From assembly GCA_050011895.1 (NCBI GenBank), contig JBEKIF010000111.1:1-10326 (forward strand): 10,326 nt of DNA. Direction: 5' to 3'. Positions 1-5,705 of this stretch are shown one piece after another (positions within the stretch are counted from its first letter, which is position 1; each line of letters starts with the position of its first letter). This stretch comes from DATBGO01 sp050011895. GTDB taxonomy: Bacteria; Actinomycetota; Actinomycetes; Streptosporangiales; Streptosporangiaceae. The notes under the pieces are model-generated. The model had not been told where the DNA came from. It ran no database searches and saw nothing but the letters and a program-made list of their open reading frames with translations. The position numbers were made by a program, and so were the translations under genes.

Positions 1-2
1 AT

Positions 3-227
3 CCAGGACACGGGATCAGACAGGCACGCCCAGAATCACTGCCAGGCCGCACACCCACAACCCTCCAAACCATCAAGAACCAGGCACAGGAGCTGCAGAG
101 CCTTGACGTACCGCTTCATATGGGTGCGCTCACCCTCGCACTCCGCGCTGCCGGTCACGTCGTCGACGCCACGCTGCGGGCGGACCTGGTGGTGGCGCTG
201 AACAGTGCGCGGCCCGCCTGTCAGTAG
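3..227 (+). CDS. 3' end of an unrecognised protein gene (partial)
   Basis: The frame is open from the window edge to a TAG at 225-227, giving about 74 residues of the C-terminal end. I do not recognise the family. The last 35 residues, from an internal ATG at 120, look protein-like: an alternating Ala/Leu/Val-rich stretch reading ALRAAGHVVDATLRADLVV, probably helical. Upstream codons are less biased, so either the gene enters from the left or only the last 35 codons are a remnant. Overlapping minus-strand frames have poor codon bias and were not preferred. No ribosome binding site precedes the internal ATG, which argues for a continuing upstream gene. Confidence 0.35.
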   Translation, partial: PGHGIRQARPESLPGRTPTTLQTIKNQAQELQSLDVPLHMGALTLALRAAGHVVDATLRADLVVALNSARPACQ

Positions 228-640
228 TCGGGGGTCTGGCTCCCGGGCTTGGCCTGGGATGGGTACGGCTGACAAGCCGGATGGATCGGGCTATTTCTTG
301 AGGCAATGGCGTTGGATTGTCGGGTTTGCCGTACGCGGGTTGGCGGGCGTTGGGCGCCCGGCACTGACCGGTTGCCGTGTCGCACGCTGCAGGCCATGTG
401 GACCTTGTTGGGCGAATACCTGGGCTGGGACGTTCGCACCACTTGCCCAGATTTGCGGAACAGACACCGCCGCACGAACCAGGACAGCGTAAACCGTGGC
501 AACCAGGGCCTTCCGGGCGAACCAACGAGCCAGCCAACAAGGTCGGCCACGTGGCGAGTGGTTGCGTCCAGCGGGGCGGCGCGCACAATCCCCGCCATGG
601 CCGCCGCCGCACCCACACCTCCCTTGCCGCCAGCCCGCCC
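228..640. other. Gene-poor stretch, nothing recognised
   Basis: About 410 bp lie between the left partial gene and the promoter of the first hydrolase. Several long frames cross it on both strands, including an in-frame upstream extension of the hydrolase to 306, but none shows a recognisable motif or good actinomycete codon bias. I see no tRNA, clear terminator or repeat array here. Confidence 0.5.
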
Positions 641-653
641 CCGGTCTGGACGC

Positions 654-659
654 TACAGT
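654..659 (+). promoter_or_regulatory. -10 box of a probable leaderless promoter for the hydrolase
   Basis: TACAGT at 654-659 fits the TANNNT -10 pattern and ends 6 nt before the ATG at 666. Transcription would start at or next to the start codon, as in the many leaderless mRNAs of actinobacteria. There is no ribosome binding site before this ATG, which agrees. No good -35 is visible at 17-18 bp; a TTGCCG at 624-629 is too far away. Confidence 0.4.
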
Positions 660-665
660 CCAGAG

Positions 666-1430
666 ATGGAGGCGGACCCGGTGATCCACCGCTGCACCGC
701 GCCGGACGGGGTGGAACTGGCCTACCGGCAGTTCGGCGAGGGCCGGCCGCTCGTCCTCGTCCACGGCTTCTCCAGCGACAGCCAGCAGTGGATCGACCAC
801 GGGCTCGCGGCCGCGTTCGCCGCCCCCGGCCACCGGGTGATCATGCCTGACCTGCGTGGCCACGGCGCCAGCGGCCGCCCGCATGAGGCGTCGGCCTATC
901 CGCCCGACGTTCTAGCCGACGATGGGCTGGCCGTGGTGTCAGCGCTCGGCCTGCCGAACAACGGCTACGACCTATTCGGGTACTCCATGGGCGGCCGAGT
1001 GGTGCTGCGGATGCTCGTCCGGGGGGCGAGGCCGGCCAGGGCGGTGATAGCCGGCCAGGGCTTCGACGTGACCCGGCCAGCCAGCGACCGGACCGCTGGC
1101 CACCGACGGCTACTCACCGCGATGGTCGAGGGCACCCCGCTCGAGCCGCAGGAGCGGGCGATGGTTGACTGGATGGCCCAGCGTGGTGTCGACCCGCAGG
1201 CACTCCTACTCGTCTTGGACAGCTTCGTCAGAACGCCACCGGAAGCGCTGGCCCGGATCACCGTCCCCACCCTCGTCGTGATCGGCGAGCGAGACCCCCG
1301 CGCCTCGGCCGCCGAGTTGGCTGCGGCCATCCCGTCCGCCCAGTTCGCTAGCGTGCCGGGCGCCCACGACGCTCTGGGCAGGCCCGAAATGCTTGCCACG
1401 ATCCTCGCCTTCCTGGACGCGCAGCGCTAG
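666..1430 (+). CDS. Alpha/beta hydrolase fold protein
   Basis: This 254-residue protein has the full alpha/beta hydrolase architecture. The oxyanion-hole motif HGF is at residues 33-35, the nucleophile elbow GYSMGG carries Ser107, the probable acid is Asp210 in GERDPRA, and the catalytic His is His234 in PGAHDALGRPE. The cap between residues about 125 and 195 is short and helical. There is no signal peptide or membrane segment, so it should be cytosolic. The substrate cannot be read from sequence; relatives include esterases, lactonases and dehalogenase-like enzymes. The frame is open back to 306, but the ATG at 666 starts exactly where family similarity begins and has a well-placed -10 box. 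It appears to be a single-gene transcript, followed by a hairpin at 1445-1463. Confidence 0.9.
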   Translation: MEADPVIHRCTAPDGVELAYRQFGEGRPLVLVHGFSSDSQQWIDHGLAAAFAAPGHRVIMPDLRGHGASGRPHEASAYPPDVLADDGLAVVSALGLPNNGYDLFGYSMGGRVVLRMLVRGARPARAVIAGQGFDVTRPASDRTAGHRRLLTAMVEGTPLEPQERAMVDWMAQRGVDPQALLLVLDSFVRTPPEALARITVPTLVVIGERDPRASAAELAAAIPSAQFASVPGAHDALGRPEMLATILAFLDAQR

Positions 1431-1444
1431 CTCTTTGCTGTCGA

Positions 1445-1463
1445 CCCGCCGGCCCTCGGCGGG
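1445..1463 (+). terminator. Hairpin downstream of the first hydrolase
   Basis: CCCGCCG (1445-1451) pairs perfectly with CGGCGGG (1457-1463) across a 5-nt loop, 15 nt after the hydrolase stop. There is no clear T-tract, which is common for actinomycete hairpins. It lies between two convergent genes and could serve both directions. Confidence 0.45.
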
Positions 1464-1492
1464 CCCCGACGTGCCGCTCCTGTCGTGTGTGA

Positions 1493-1690
1493 CTATGCGG
1501 CTTGGTTGATGATTCGGTTGACCTTGCGACGGTCAATGTTGAGTTCACGAGCTATGGCGCGCTGGCTGTGACCGGCCTTGTGCCAGGCCCGTACCGTCTG
1601 CTCCAGGCCCGGCGCTTCCGTCAATGCGGGTGGTGCGGCGTACTCCGGGACAGACACCGCTTGACTCACAGAGGCGAACGGCGGTCGGCT
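1493..1690 (-). pseudogene. Resolvase-like helix-turn-helix tail, out of frame with the NTPase
   Basis: The last 44 codons (from about 1627) encode a compact helix-turn-helix: AWHKAGHSQRAIAREL followed by NIDRRKVNRIINQ, then the stop. This resembles the DNA-binding tails of serine resolvases and IS transposases (HTH_7/HTH_38 type). No catalytic domain precedes it in this frame; the upstream codons are a shadow of the NTPase gene. It is either the remnant of a recombinase or the true C-terminal domain of the adjacent WD40/P-loop protein. One extra base in the G-run at 1699-1702 would join the two frames. Confidence 0.5.
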
Positions 1691-2442
1691 TGCACTCGCC
1701 CCTTGCCCCAGGCGTTGAAGTGGACCTGCCGGACCGCCGAACAAGTGAGGCGGTCCTCAGGATCATCCTTTGCGACCAGAGCAAGCTTGTCGACGTGATC
1801 CGCGATGCGGCGCAAGAAGTGGGTCTTGCCTTCCCCCCAGTCGCCGAACACCCCGATCGCCAGCGGCGGAGAAACTGACTGAGCGGTGATCATGTCGGCC
1901 AGGGCGGCCGCCTCGGCATCTCGGTTGAGCCGGTCCGGATCGCCCGGGTCGTCCGAGCGGTATACAGGCAGCCGATCCTGGACTCGCTCGACCTCCGGAT
2001 CCCACAGCCGCACCGTGTGGTCGTCGCTGCCGCTGGCCAGCACCGGCCGGTCGCCCAGCTGCCCCCAGGCCACCGCCAAGACCGGACCGGTGTGGCCGGC
2101 CAGCGTGCGCAGCTCCTCACCCCGCTCCGGATCCCACAGCCGCACCGTCCCATCCCAGCTGCCGCTGGCCAGCACCGGCCGGTCAGCCAGCTGCCCCCAG
2201 GCCACCGCCAAGACCGGACCGGTGTGGCCGGCCAGCGTGCGCAGCTCCTCACCCCGCTCCGGATCCCACAGCCCCACCGCGTTGTCGACGCTGCCGCTGG
2301 CCAGCACCGGCCGGTCAGCCAGCTGCCCCCAGGCCACCGCATGTACCGGACCGATGTGGCCGGTCAGCGGGGCCCGTAAGCGACCCACCCACCGCTCCCG
2401 GACCGCCGAGAATGGCGGCCCGGGAGATTCCGGACTGATCAT
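1666..2442 (-). CDS. Three-blade WD40 protein with truncated KAP-type P-loop NTPase
   Basis: Numbered from a GTG at 2460, residues 32-163 form three 44-residue WD40 blades, each with GH near its start and LWD near its end. Residues 172-251 match the start of a KAP-family NTPase: Walker A GDWGEGKT at 206-213 and the typical FNAW at 248-251. The frame then becomes unlike the family and stops at 1666, so Walker B and most of the ATPase are missing. Three blades are fewer than the seven usual for a propeller, so the N-terminus may be lost too. I prefer the ATG at 2442, since neither start has a clear ribosome site. KAP NTPases are often membrane-linked and include the phage-exclusion protein PifA; WD40 repeats often serve as sensors. 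A defence role is inference, and as read the gene is probably broken. Confidence 0.65.
   Translation of the reverse strand: MISPESPGPPFSAVRERWVGRLRAPLTGHIGPVHAVAWGQLADRPVLASGSVDNAVGLWDPERGEELRTLAGHTGPVLAVAWGQLADRPVLASGSWDGTVRLWDPERGEELRTLAGHTGPVLAVAWGQLGDRPVLASGSDDHTVRLWDPEVERVQDRLPVYRSDDPGDPDRLNRDAEAAALADMITAQSVSPPLAIGVFGDWGEGKTHFLRRIADHVDKLALVAKDDPEDRLTCSAVRQVHFNAWGKGRVQADRRSPL
2026..2406 (-). repeat. Three tandem 132-bp WD40-coding repeats
   Basis: Landmark copies begin at 2026, 2158 and 2290, so the period is exactly 132 bp or 44 codons. The first two share all but two of their first 117 bases and differ mainly in the last ten or so. Such close DNA identity within a repeat protein points to recent tandem duplication or gene conversion, and to a place where copy number may vary. 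Confidence 0.9.
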
Positions 2443-2485
2443 CCACCCAGCAAACAACACCCTGTTGGCGGTCAGGTGAACCGTC

Positions 2486-2692
2486 CTAGGCCAATCTGCC
2501 TGGCGTTAGCCCCACAATGCTGTCGATATCAGCTAGGCCGATCTGCCACGGCTTTGGTTGCGGCTCAGGCTCGGCCTTCCGGAGCAGGTGCGTGGTCAGG
2601 AGTTGAGCGTATCGGCGCCGCTCACGACGAGCTGGAGCTGGACGGCACTTGCGTGCCAGTGGGCTGGCGCCTTCACGGGCGCCCGGCGTCAC
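2486..2692 (-). CDS. Doubtful 68-codon ORF overlapping the tetR stop
   Basis: A GTG at 2690-2692 overlaps the TGA of the TetR gene by 4 nt (GTGA), and the frame stays open to 2486, 26-44 nt before the possible starts of the WD40 gene. The first third is Arg/Pro-rich and unconvincing. The last 40 or so codons, ending in ADIDSIVGLTPGRLA, look more like real protein. It could be a coupled small gene, the 3' end of a lost gene upstream of the WD40 locus, or chance. A hairpin at 2666-2683 inside its start argues against read-through. Confidence 0.25.
   Translation of the reverse strand: MTPGAREGASPLARKCRPAPARRERRRYAQLLTTHLLRKAEPEPQPKPWQIGLADIDSIVGLTPGRLA
2666..2683 (-). terminator. Hairpin just after the tetR stop
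   Basis: GGCGCC (2666-2671) pairs with GGCGCC (2678-2683) across a 6-nt loop, directly downstream of the TetR stop. A second short stem, CCGGCG/CGCCGG at 2683-2697, overlaps the stop codon. Neither has a T-tract, so termination is probable but not certain. Confidence 0.35.
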
Positions 2693-3312
2693 GCCGGCCG
2701 ATATGCGGGGAACAGGCGGCGCAGGTGGTAGTCGATGACCGCTTGGGCCTGCTCGGGCGAGGAGTGGCCGCCCAGGACGCTGGTGCCCAGGCCCGCGGAC
2801 ATGGTCAGCAGGCTGATGGCTTCCAGGTCCGGGTCAAGACCGGCGGGCATGTCGCCGTCGGCCTGGGCCGTGCGCAGCTGAGCGGCGATCACGTCGATCA
2901 CGGCGTTTGAGTTCCGGACGAGGGGGCTGATCGCCAGTGCCGGGTCGGTCAGCGACAGCGCCAGGTAGGCCGTGTAGACGAGGGTGAAGGTGCGCCTCTC
3001 GTCGTCGGCGGGCAGCGCCTCGGTCAAGATGGCGGTAATAACATCGCGCGGGCTGGCCGGGCCGTCGCCCTGCCTGCTCTGCCTGATCCGGGCCATAGCC
3101 CGGTCGCTGAACTGGGCTGCCAGCTGCTGCATGGCGGCCAGCACGAGCTCTTCCTTGGTGCCGAAGTAGTACTGGACCAGCCGCAGGGACACGCCGGCCT
3201 CGGCTGCGACCTCGCGCATCCCGGTGGCGTGCAGCCCGCGCGTGGCGGCCGTCCGCACCAGCGCGTCCGAGATCTCCCGCCGCCGCTCCTCGTGATCAAC
3301 CCGCTTCGGCAC
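2689..3312 (-). CDS. TetR-family transcriptional repressor
   Basis: This 207-residue protein has the usual TetR length and layout. The N-terminal DNA-binding domain spans about residues 11-57, with the helix-turn-helix in MREVAAEAGVSLRLVQYYF and the following GTKEEL signature. The remaining all-helical part is the ligand-binding and dimerisation domain, resembling the BetI-like type. It starts at a GTG at 3310-3312, with GAGGGG 12 nt upstream, a rather long spacing. It is divergent from the alpha/beta hydrolase at 3403, and a palindrome in the shared region overlaps both -10 boxes. This suggests it represses itself and the hydrolase until a ligand binds, perhaps a hydrolase substrate. The ligand cannot be named. 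Confidence 0.9.
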   Translation of the reverse strand: MPKRVDHEERRREISDALVRTAATRGLHATGMREVAAEAGVSLRLVQYYFGTKEELVLAAMQQLAAQFSDRAMARIRQSRQGDGPASPRDVITAILTEALPADDERRTFTLVYTAYLALSLTDPALAISPLVRNSNAVIDVIAAQLRTAQADGDMPAGLDPDLEAISLLTMSAGLGTSVLGGHSSPEQAQAVIDYHLRRLFPAYRPA

Positions 3313-3350
3313 CCGCTCACCGTACCCCTCGGTATCCGTCCGCCATCTCT

Positions 3351-3356
3351 ATGATA
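3351..3356 (-). promoter_or_regulatory. -10 box for tetR
   Basis: TATCAT on the minus strand would start transcription near 3344, leaving a leader of about 30 nt before the GTG at 3312. Its last bases overlap the operator palindrome. No good -35 is visible. Confidence 0.35.
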
Positions 3357-3365
3357 CGTTCGTAT
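3354..3365. promoter_or_regulatory. Probable TetR operator palindrome
   Basis: ATACG-TT-CGTAT is a perfect 5-bp inverted repeat around 2 bp, in the only AT-rich patch between the divergent genes. One arm overlaps the tetR -10 and the other overlaps the TATAAT of the hydrolase, so one bound dimer could block both promoters. It is short for a TetR site; flanking bases may add weaker symmetry. Confidence 0.55.
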
Positions 3366-3368
3366 AAT
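3363..3368 (+). promoter_or_regulatory. Consensus -10 box for the second hydrolase
   Basis: TATAAT is a perfect -10 hexamer. It places the transcript start near 3375, which is downstream of the ATG at 3373. This decides against that ATG and in favour of the ATG at 3403, which has AGGAGG at 3391-3396. No matching -35 is seen. Confidence 0.55.
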
Positions 3369-3402
3369 AAAGATGGCTGGCTCAGCCGCGAGGAGGCGGG
3401 AC

Positions 3403-4362
3403 ATGCTCGGGATCAAGCGCATCACCGGCGCAGCAGGCTCGGCGCCTGAGGGTGAGCCGGGATCGTGGGTAAGCGATGCGGCGCGGGAGAAGTTCATGGC
3501 CGCCTACGAGCGGGTTTTCGCGCTGTGGCCGCAGCCCTGCGAGGAGTTCGATATCGAGACGGCGACCGCGACCACGCGGATGCACGCCTACCGGCCGCAT
3601 CCCGGCGGGGATCCGGTCGTGCTGCTCACCGGTGCCGGGGGCAACGCAGCGGCCTGGTTCCCGCACGTGGCGGCGCTCGCAGGGGACGGCCCGGTCTATG
3701 GGATAGATCTGCCCGGCGACGCGAACCCCAGCGTCCCGCGCGCCCCGATGACTCCCCCGGCCTGCTGCGCGGCCTGGCTCGACGAGCTCCTGGGCCAGCT
3801 CAGCGACCGCCCGGCGCACCTGGTGGGCTTCTCCTACGGCGGCTGGGTTGCCATGAACCAGGCGATCCGCGCACCCAGGCGGGTCGCGTCCATCACGCTG
3901 CTCGACCCCGCCGGGCTCACCAAGCTCGACGCCCGCTTCTGGTGGTGGCTGTCCATCAGCGGCCTGGCCAGCATGACCCCGATGCCGCTGCGCCGCCGCT
4001 TCGCCCGGTGGCTGGACAGCCCGGCCATGCTGCAGCCGGAGCTGATGACGCTCATGTGGGCAGCCATCCGCGGCTACCGGGCGGAACCGAAGTTCCCCGG
4101 CGTCCTCACCGACGACGAACTCCGCGCGATCACCGTGCCGGTCCTGCTGATCACCGGGGCGCGCAGCGCCATGCTCACCCCGGCGGAGGCCCGCGCCCGG
4201 GGAAGCCTCATGCCGCACGCAGAGGTCGCCATCGTCCCCGGCAGCCACGGCGGCTTCAACCGCATCGACGAACTGAACGACCGGATCGCCGCCTTCATCA
4301 AAGGCCAGGCCACGGACAAGCAGGCCGCTCTACCGGCACCTCCGCCAGCAACGAAACGGTAG
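3403..4362 (+). CDS. Alpha/beta hydrolase controlled by the divergent TetR regulator
   Basis: A 319-residue alpha/beta hydrolase. The nucleophile elbow GFSYGG holds Ser144, GAGGN at 78-81 forms the oxyanion region, and His282 in GSHGGFNRID is the catalytic base. The usual acid after strand 7 is missing: the loop reads TGARSAMLTP where TGxxD is expected. Asp168 in LLDPAG after strand 6 may take over, as in some family members. The start at 3403 is chosen because AGGAGG sits 6 nt upstream and the -10 box lies too close to the ATG at 3373. The C-terminal 20 residues are Ala/Pro-rich and probably disordered. Position and the shared operator suggest induction by a small molecule; the substrate is unknown. 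Confidence 0.88.
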   Translation: MLGIKRITGAAGSAPEGEPGSWVSDAAREKFMAAYERVFALWPQPCEEFDIETATATTRMHAYRPHPGGDPVVLLTGAGGNAAAWFPHVAALAGDGPVYGIDLPGDANPSVPRAPMTPPACCAAWLDELLGQLSDRPAHLVGFSYGGWVAMNQAIRAPRRVASITLLDPAGLTKLDARFWWWLSISGLASMTPMPLRRRFARWLDSPAMLQPELMTLMWAAIRGYRAEPKFPGVLTDDELRAITVPVLLITGARSAMLTPAEARARGSLMPHAEVAIVPGSHGGFNRIDELNDRIAAFIKGQATDKQAALPAPPPATKR

Positions 4363-4365
4363 GAC

Positions 4366-4497
4366 CGACATGTTGACCGAACCCTGCGCTCGCGCACTCA
4401 CCTGAGCCAGGGTCAGGACATCACCGCCACCGACCCCTGCCCGACGACCTACGCCCGGGCCATGGGCCGCAACCACGGCAGTTCAGCTGCGCACTAA
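4366..4497 (+). other. Possible decayed coding tail after the hydrolase
   Basis: In the hydrolase frame the 44 codons after its stop stay open to a TAA at 4495-4497 and end in YARAMGRNHGSSAAH. No start or ribosome site is visible and I recognise no family. It may be the end of a lost neighbouring gene or chance. Nothing else is evident up to 4605. Confidence 0.2.
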
Positions 4498-4605
4498 ATG
4501 AGCCAAGTCAGGTCAGACACCGAATCGTCTGCACGTCAGCAAACAGCCTGACCACACGGCAGACACGCCCTGAGTTGCGGACAACTTGCCCGTGTCTTCT
4601 GAGCA

Positions 4606-4634
4606 GTCACGAGTTCGAGTCCCGCCAGGCGCAC
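4606..4634 (+). other. tRNA 3'-end relic, possible attachment scar
   Basis: GTCACGAGTTCGAGTCCCGC followed by CAGGCGCAC has the shape of a T-arm and acceptor 3' strand: loop TTCGAGT, then five stem bases, seven acceptor bases and a discriminator A. The T-stem ACGAG/CCCGC has two A-C mismatches that C-to-T changes would repair, so it has drifted. No matching 5' half (GCGCCTG) lies upstream. It resembles a lysine tRNA end most, but this is uncertain. It borders the low-GC gene at 4636. Confidence 0.45.
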
Positions 4635-4635
4635 G

Positions 4636-5088
4636 CTATCCGATGATGGCGCCAGGTGAATCTGGAGACCAGAACGTGGGGTCCTTATTAACGTCCCACG
4701 TAACGGTCTGCGTGCGTCCGGTACGAAGATGTTCACCGTATGGTTCCTTGAGCCGGAAGAAAGGAAATTGTACAGACTTCCCATTGGCAAACTTTCCAGA
4801 TGGAAATCCGGGAAACACGGGCGGAGCATCTGACTCTTCCAATATTAGGAACCCGTGATCTGGGCATCCTATAATTCCCGTCGAAGCAATAAAATCTGCG
4901 GGAACAGATGCTTGAAGCAGTGGGTAACCGTTGTCGGTGGGCCAGCCTAAGTTTGACAGAAGCAGAACCGGATTACGGCCATCACTCGGGTTCAAAGTTG
5001 CTGTTTCAAGAATTTTGCCACATTGCTGTCCATCTTGCCCAGCGCACATTATGACGGTTGCTGAATCAGTTCGCTCGTAGATTGACAA
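4636..5088 (-). CDS. Low-GC protein of unknown function with possible zinc site
   Basis: A 150-residue protein I do not recognise. It has Cys15, Cys23, Cys75 and His78 (GCPDHG), a spacing that could form a split zinc-binding site; this is inference. The middle has hydrophobic strands (VLLLSNLGW, GIIGCPDHGFLIL) and the rest is rich in Pro, Gly and aromatics. No signal peptide or membrane segment is seen. The start is a TTG at 5086-5088 with GGAAG six nt upstream; an ATG at codon 14 is an alternative. Three 60-bp lines within it contain about 45-53% GC against 70% in a line of the neighbouring hydrolase, so it was probably acquired from a lower-GC donor. It abuts a tRNA-end relic, consistent with integrated cargo. 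Confidence 0.65.
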   Translation of the reverse strand: MSIYERTDSATVIMCAGQDGQQCGKILETATLNPSDGRNPVLLLSNLGWPTDNGYPLLQASVPADFIASTGIIGCPDHGFLILEESDAPPVFPGFPSGKFANGKSVQFPFFRLKEPYGEHLRTGRTQTVTWDVNKDPTFWSPDSPGAIIG

Positions 5089-5140
5089 TGATTACTTCCA
5101 AACGTCAGGCAGGCCACCAAGGATCGACTGCGCTTGAACC

Positions 5141-5146
5141 TAAGAT
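5141..5146 (+). promoter_or_regulatory. -10 box of a leaderless-type promoter
   Basis: TAAGAT ends 7 nt before the ATG at 5154, the spacing expected when transcription starts at the start codon. No -35 is evident. Confidence 0.4.
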
Positions 5147-5153
5147 ACTGACC

Positions 5154-5276
5154 ATGAACTATAACAGACGCGCCGCCGGTCAGTTTGGCTACCGACCCCG
5201 CATCCCGCAAGCCCACCTGATCGCGACCCTCAAGTCAGCCCTAATGCGGCTCATCACAGATGAGGGTGTAGCGTAA
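5154..5276 (+). CDS. Small 40-residue protein of unknown function
   Basis: A 40-codon ORF starting MNYNRRAAGQFGYRPRIP and continuing into an amphipathic helix-like stretch, LIATLKSALMRLITDEG. The frame extends upstream to 5058, but the ATG at 5154 has a -10 box in leaderless position. It diverges from the low-GC gene, with about 65 bp between, so the two may share a control region. It is basic at the N-terminus and could bind nucleic acid or a partner, but no family is recognised. Confidence 0.45.
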   Translation: MNYNRRAAGQFGYRPRIPQAHLIATLKSALMRLITDEGVA

Positions 5277-5288
5277 AACGCATGGGTT

Positions 5289-5360
5289 GTGAGCGAGCGA
5301 GCGTTGGTCCTTGGTAGTGGCGGAGCGGCAGGCAATGCGTGGGAGATCGGCGTCATCGCC
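5289..5360 (+). pseudogene. N-terminal stub of a patatin-like phospholipase
   Basis: Starting at a GTG, 24 codons match the conserved beginning of bacterial patatin-like phospholipases: ALVLGSGGAAGNAWEIGVIA, with the glycine-rich oxyanion motif (usually GGGGxAG; here one Gly is Ser). After codon 24 the match ends and the expected GTSAGA nucleophile motif is absent. The gene was cut by a recombination or deletion, and the breakpoint marks a junction in the island. No ribosome site precedes the GTG. Confidence 0.6.
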
Positions 5361-5400
5361 AGGCCGACAACCCGCCACCACGCACCCGCCGCGTCCCCAC

Positions 5401-5577
5401 CAGCACGACGAGTCGGACCAAGAAGCCATGAAGCACGCGCGGGCATCCAATTCCAAGGTCCGGCACTCCCCCCGATCCGGGGACCAGTTGGGGACCACAC
5501 GTCATGCGCGCTACCGGACAACCCGCATGTGGCTGAACGCAGTGCCGGACGGTTCAATACGCCTGAATACCCTCTGA
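5401..5577 (+). pseudogene. Possible C-terminal tail of a lost integrase
   Basis: In the frame that stops at 5577, codons read HDESDQEAMKHARAS and then SGDQLGTTRHARY just upstream of the tRNA-Pro repeat. Phrases such as GxQLGT near the end, directly before a tRNA attachment site, occur in actinomycete tyrosine integrases. The catalytic Arg-His-Arg-Tyr region is absent. The same bases form the repeats at 5479-5497, so the resemblance may come from them alone. Confidence 0.25.
5479..5497 (+). repeat. Paired GGGGACCA repeats left of the tRNA-Pro scar
   Basis: GGGGACCA occurs at 5479-5486 and 5490-5497, an 11-bp period of about one helical turn. Related pairs occur right of this scar and around the second one, so these may be integrase arm-binding sites. 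Confidence 0.4.
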
Positions 5578-5604
5578 GCTGCAAAAGCGCTTAACCCCAC
5601 GTTC

Positions 5605-5648
5605 TGGGGGTCAAGGGGTCGCGGGTTCAAATCCCGCCGTCCCGACTG
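5605..5648 (+). repeat. tRNA-Pro 3'-half direct repeat, copy 1 (att-like)
   Basis: The 44 bp run from the anticodon loop TGGGGG and the stem side TCAAG, through a perfect T-arm (GCGGG, loop TTCAAAT, CCCGC), to the acceptor strand CGTCCCG and discriminator A. This matches the 3' half of tRNA-Pro with a GGG anticodon. No proper 5' half precedes it, so it is not a working tRNA. It matches 7610-7653 at 41 of 44 positions. tRNA 3' ends are the usual crossover sites of tyrosine integrases, so this is probably an attL or attR scar. Confidence 0.75.
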
Positions 5649-5684
5649 GTAGATAAGTCATTTCGAATACGTGATCTAACGACT

Positions 5685-5705
5685 GGGGAGCCAAACGGGG
5701 AGTCA
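5685..5705 (+). repeat. Paired GGGGAGYCA repeats right of scar 1
   Basis: GGGGAGCCA (5685-5693) and GGGGAGTCA (5697-5705) lie 12 bp apart, 36 bp after the tRNA-Pro repeat. A similar pair follows the second repeat at 7680-7698, so the flanks as well as the cores are conserved. Possible integrase arm sites. Confidence 0.4.

Noticed and set aside
306..665. N-terminal extension of the first hydrolase to 306
   Set aside because: No family similarity or ribosome site upstream; a -10 box lies inside this stretch just before the ATG at 666.
291..884. A 197-codon minus-strand frame across the hydrolase start
   Set aside because: Mostly antisense to the hydrolase and without motifs.
2026..2406. Tandem repeats as a CRISPR or satellite array
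   Set aside because: The units are 132 bp, in frame, without spacers, and encode WD40 blades.
1886..2479. Long plus-strand frames opposite the WD40 gene
   Set aside because: They are Ser/Pro/Arg-rich antisense translations of the repeats.
3382..4248. A 288-codon minus-strand frame opposite the second hydrolase
   Set aside because: Antisense shadow of a gene with a clear Ser nucleophile elbow, good ribosome site and promoter.
5545..5645. A full tRNA made from CCGGACG (5545-5551) pairing with the acceptor strand of tRNA-Pro copy 1
   Set aside because: Six of seven acceptor pairs form, but the span is 101 nt, the D-arm is absent and the anticodon stem 5' side does not match; it is better seen as a 3' scar.
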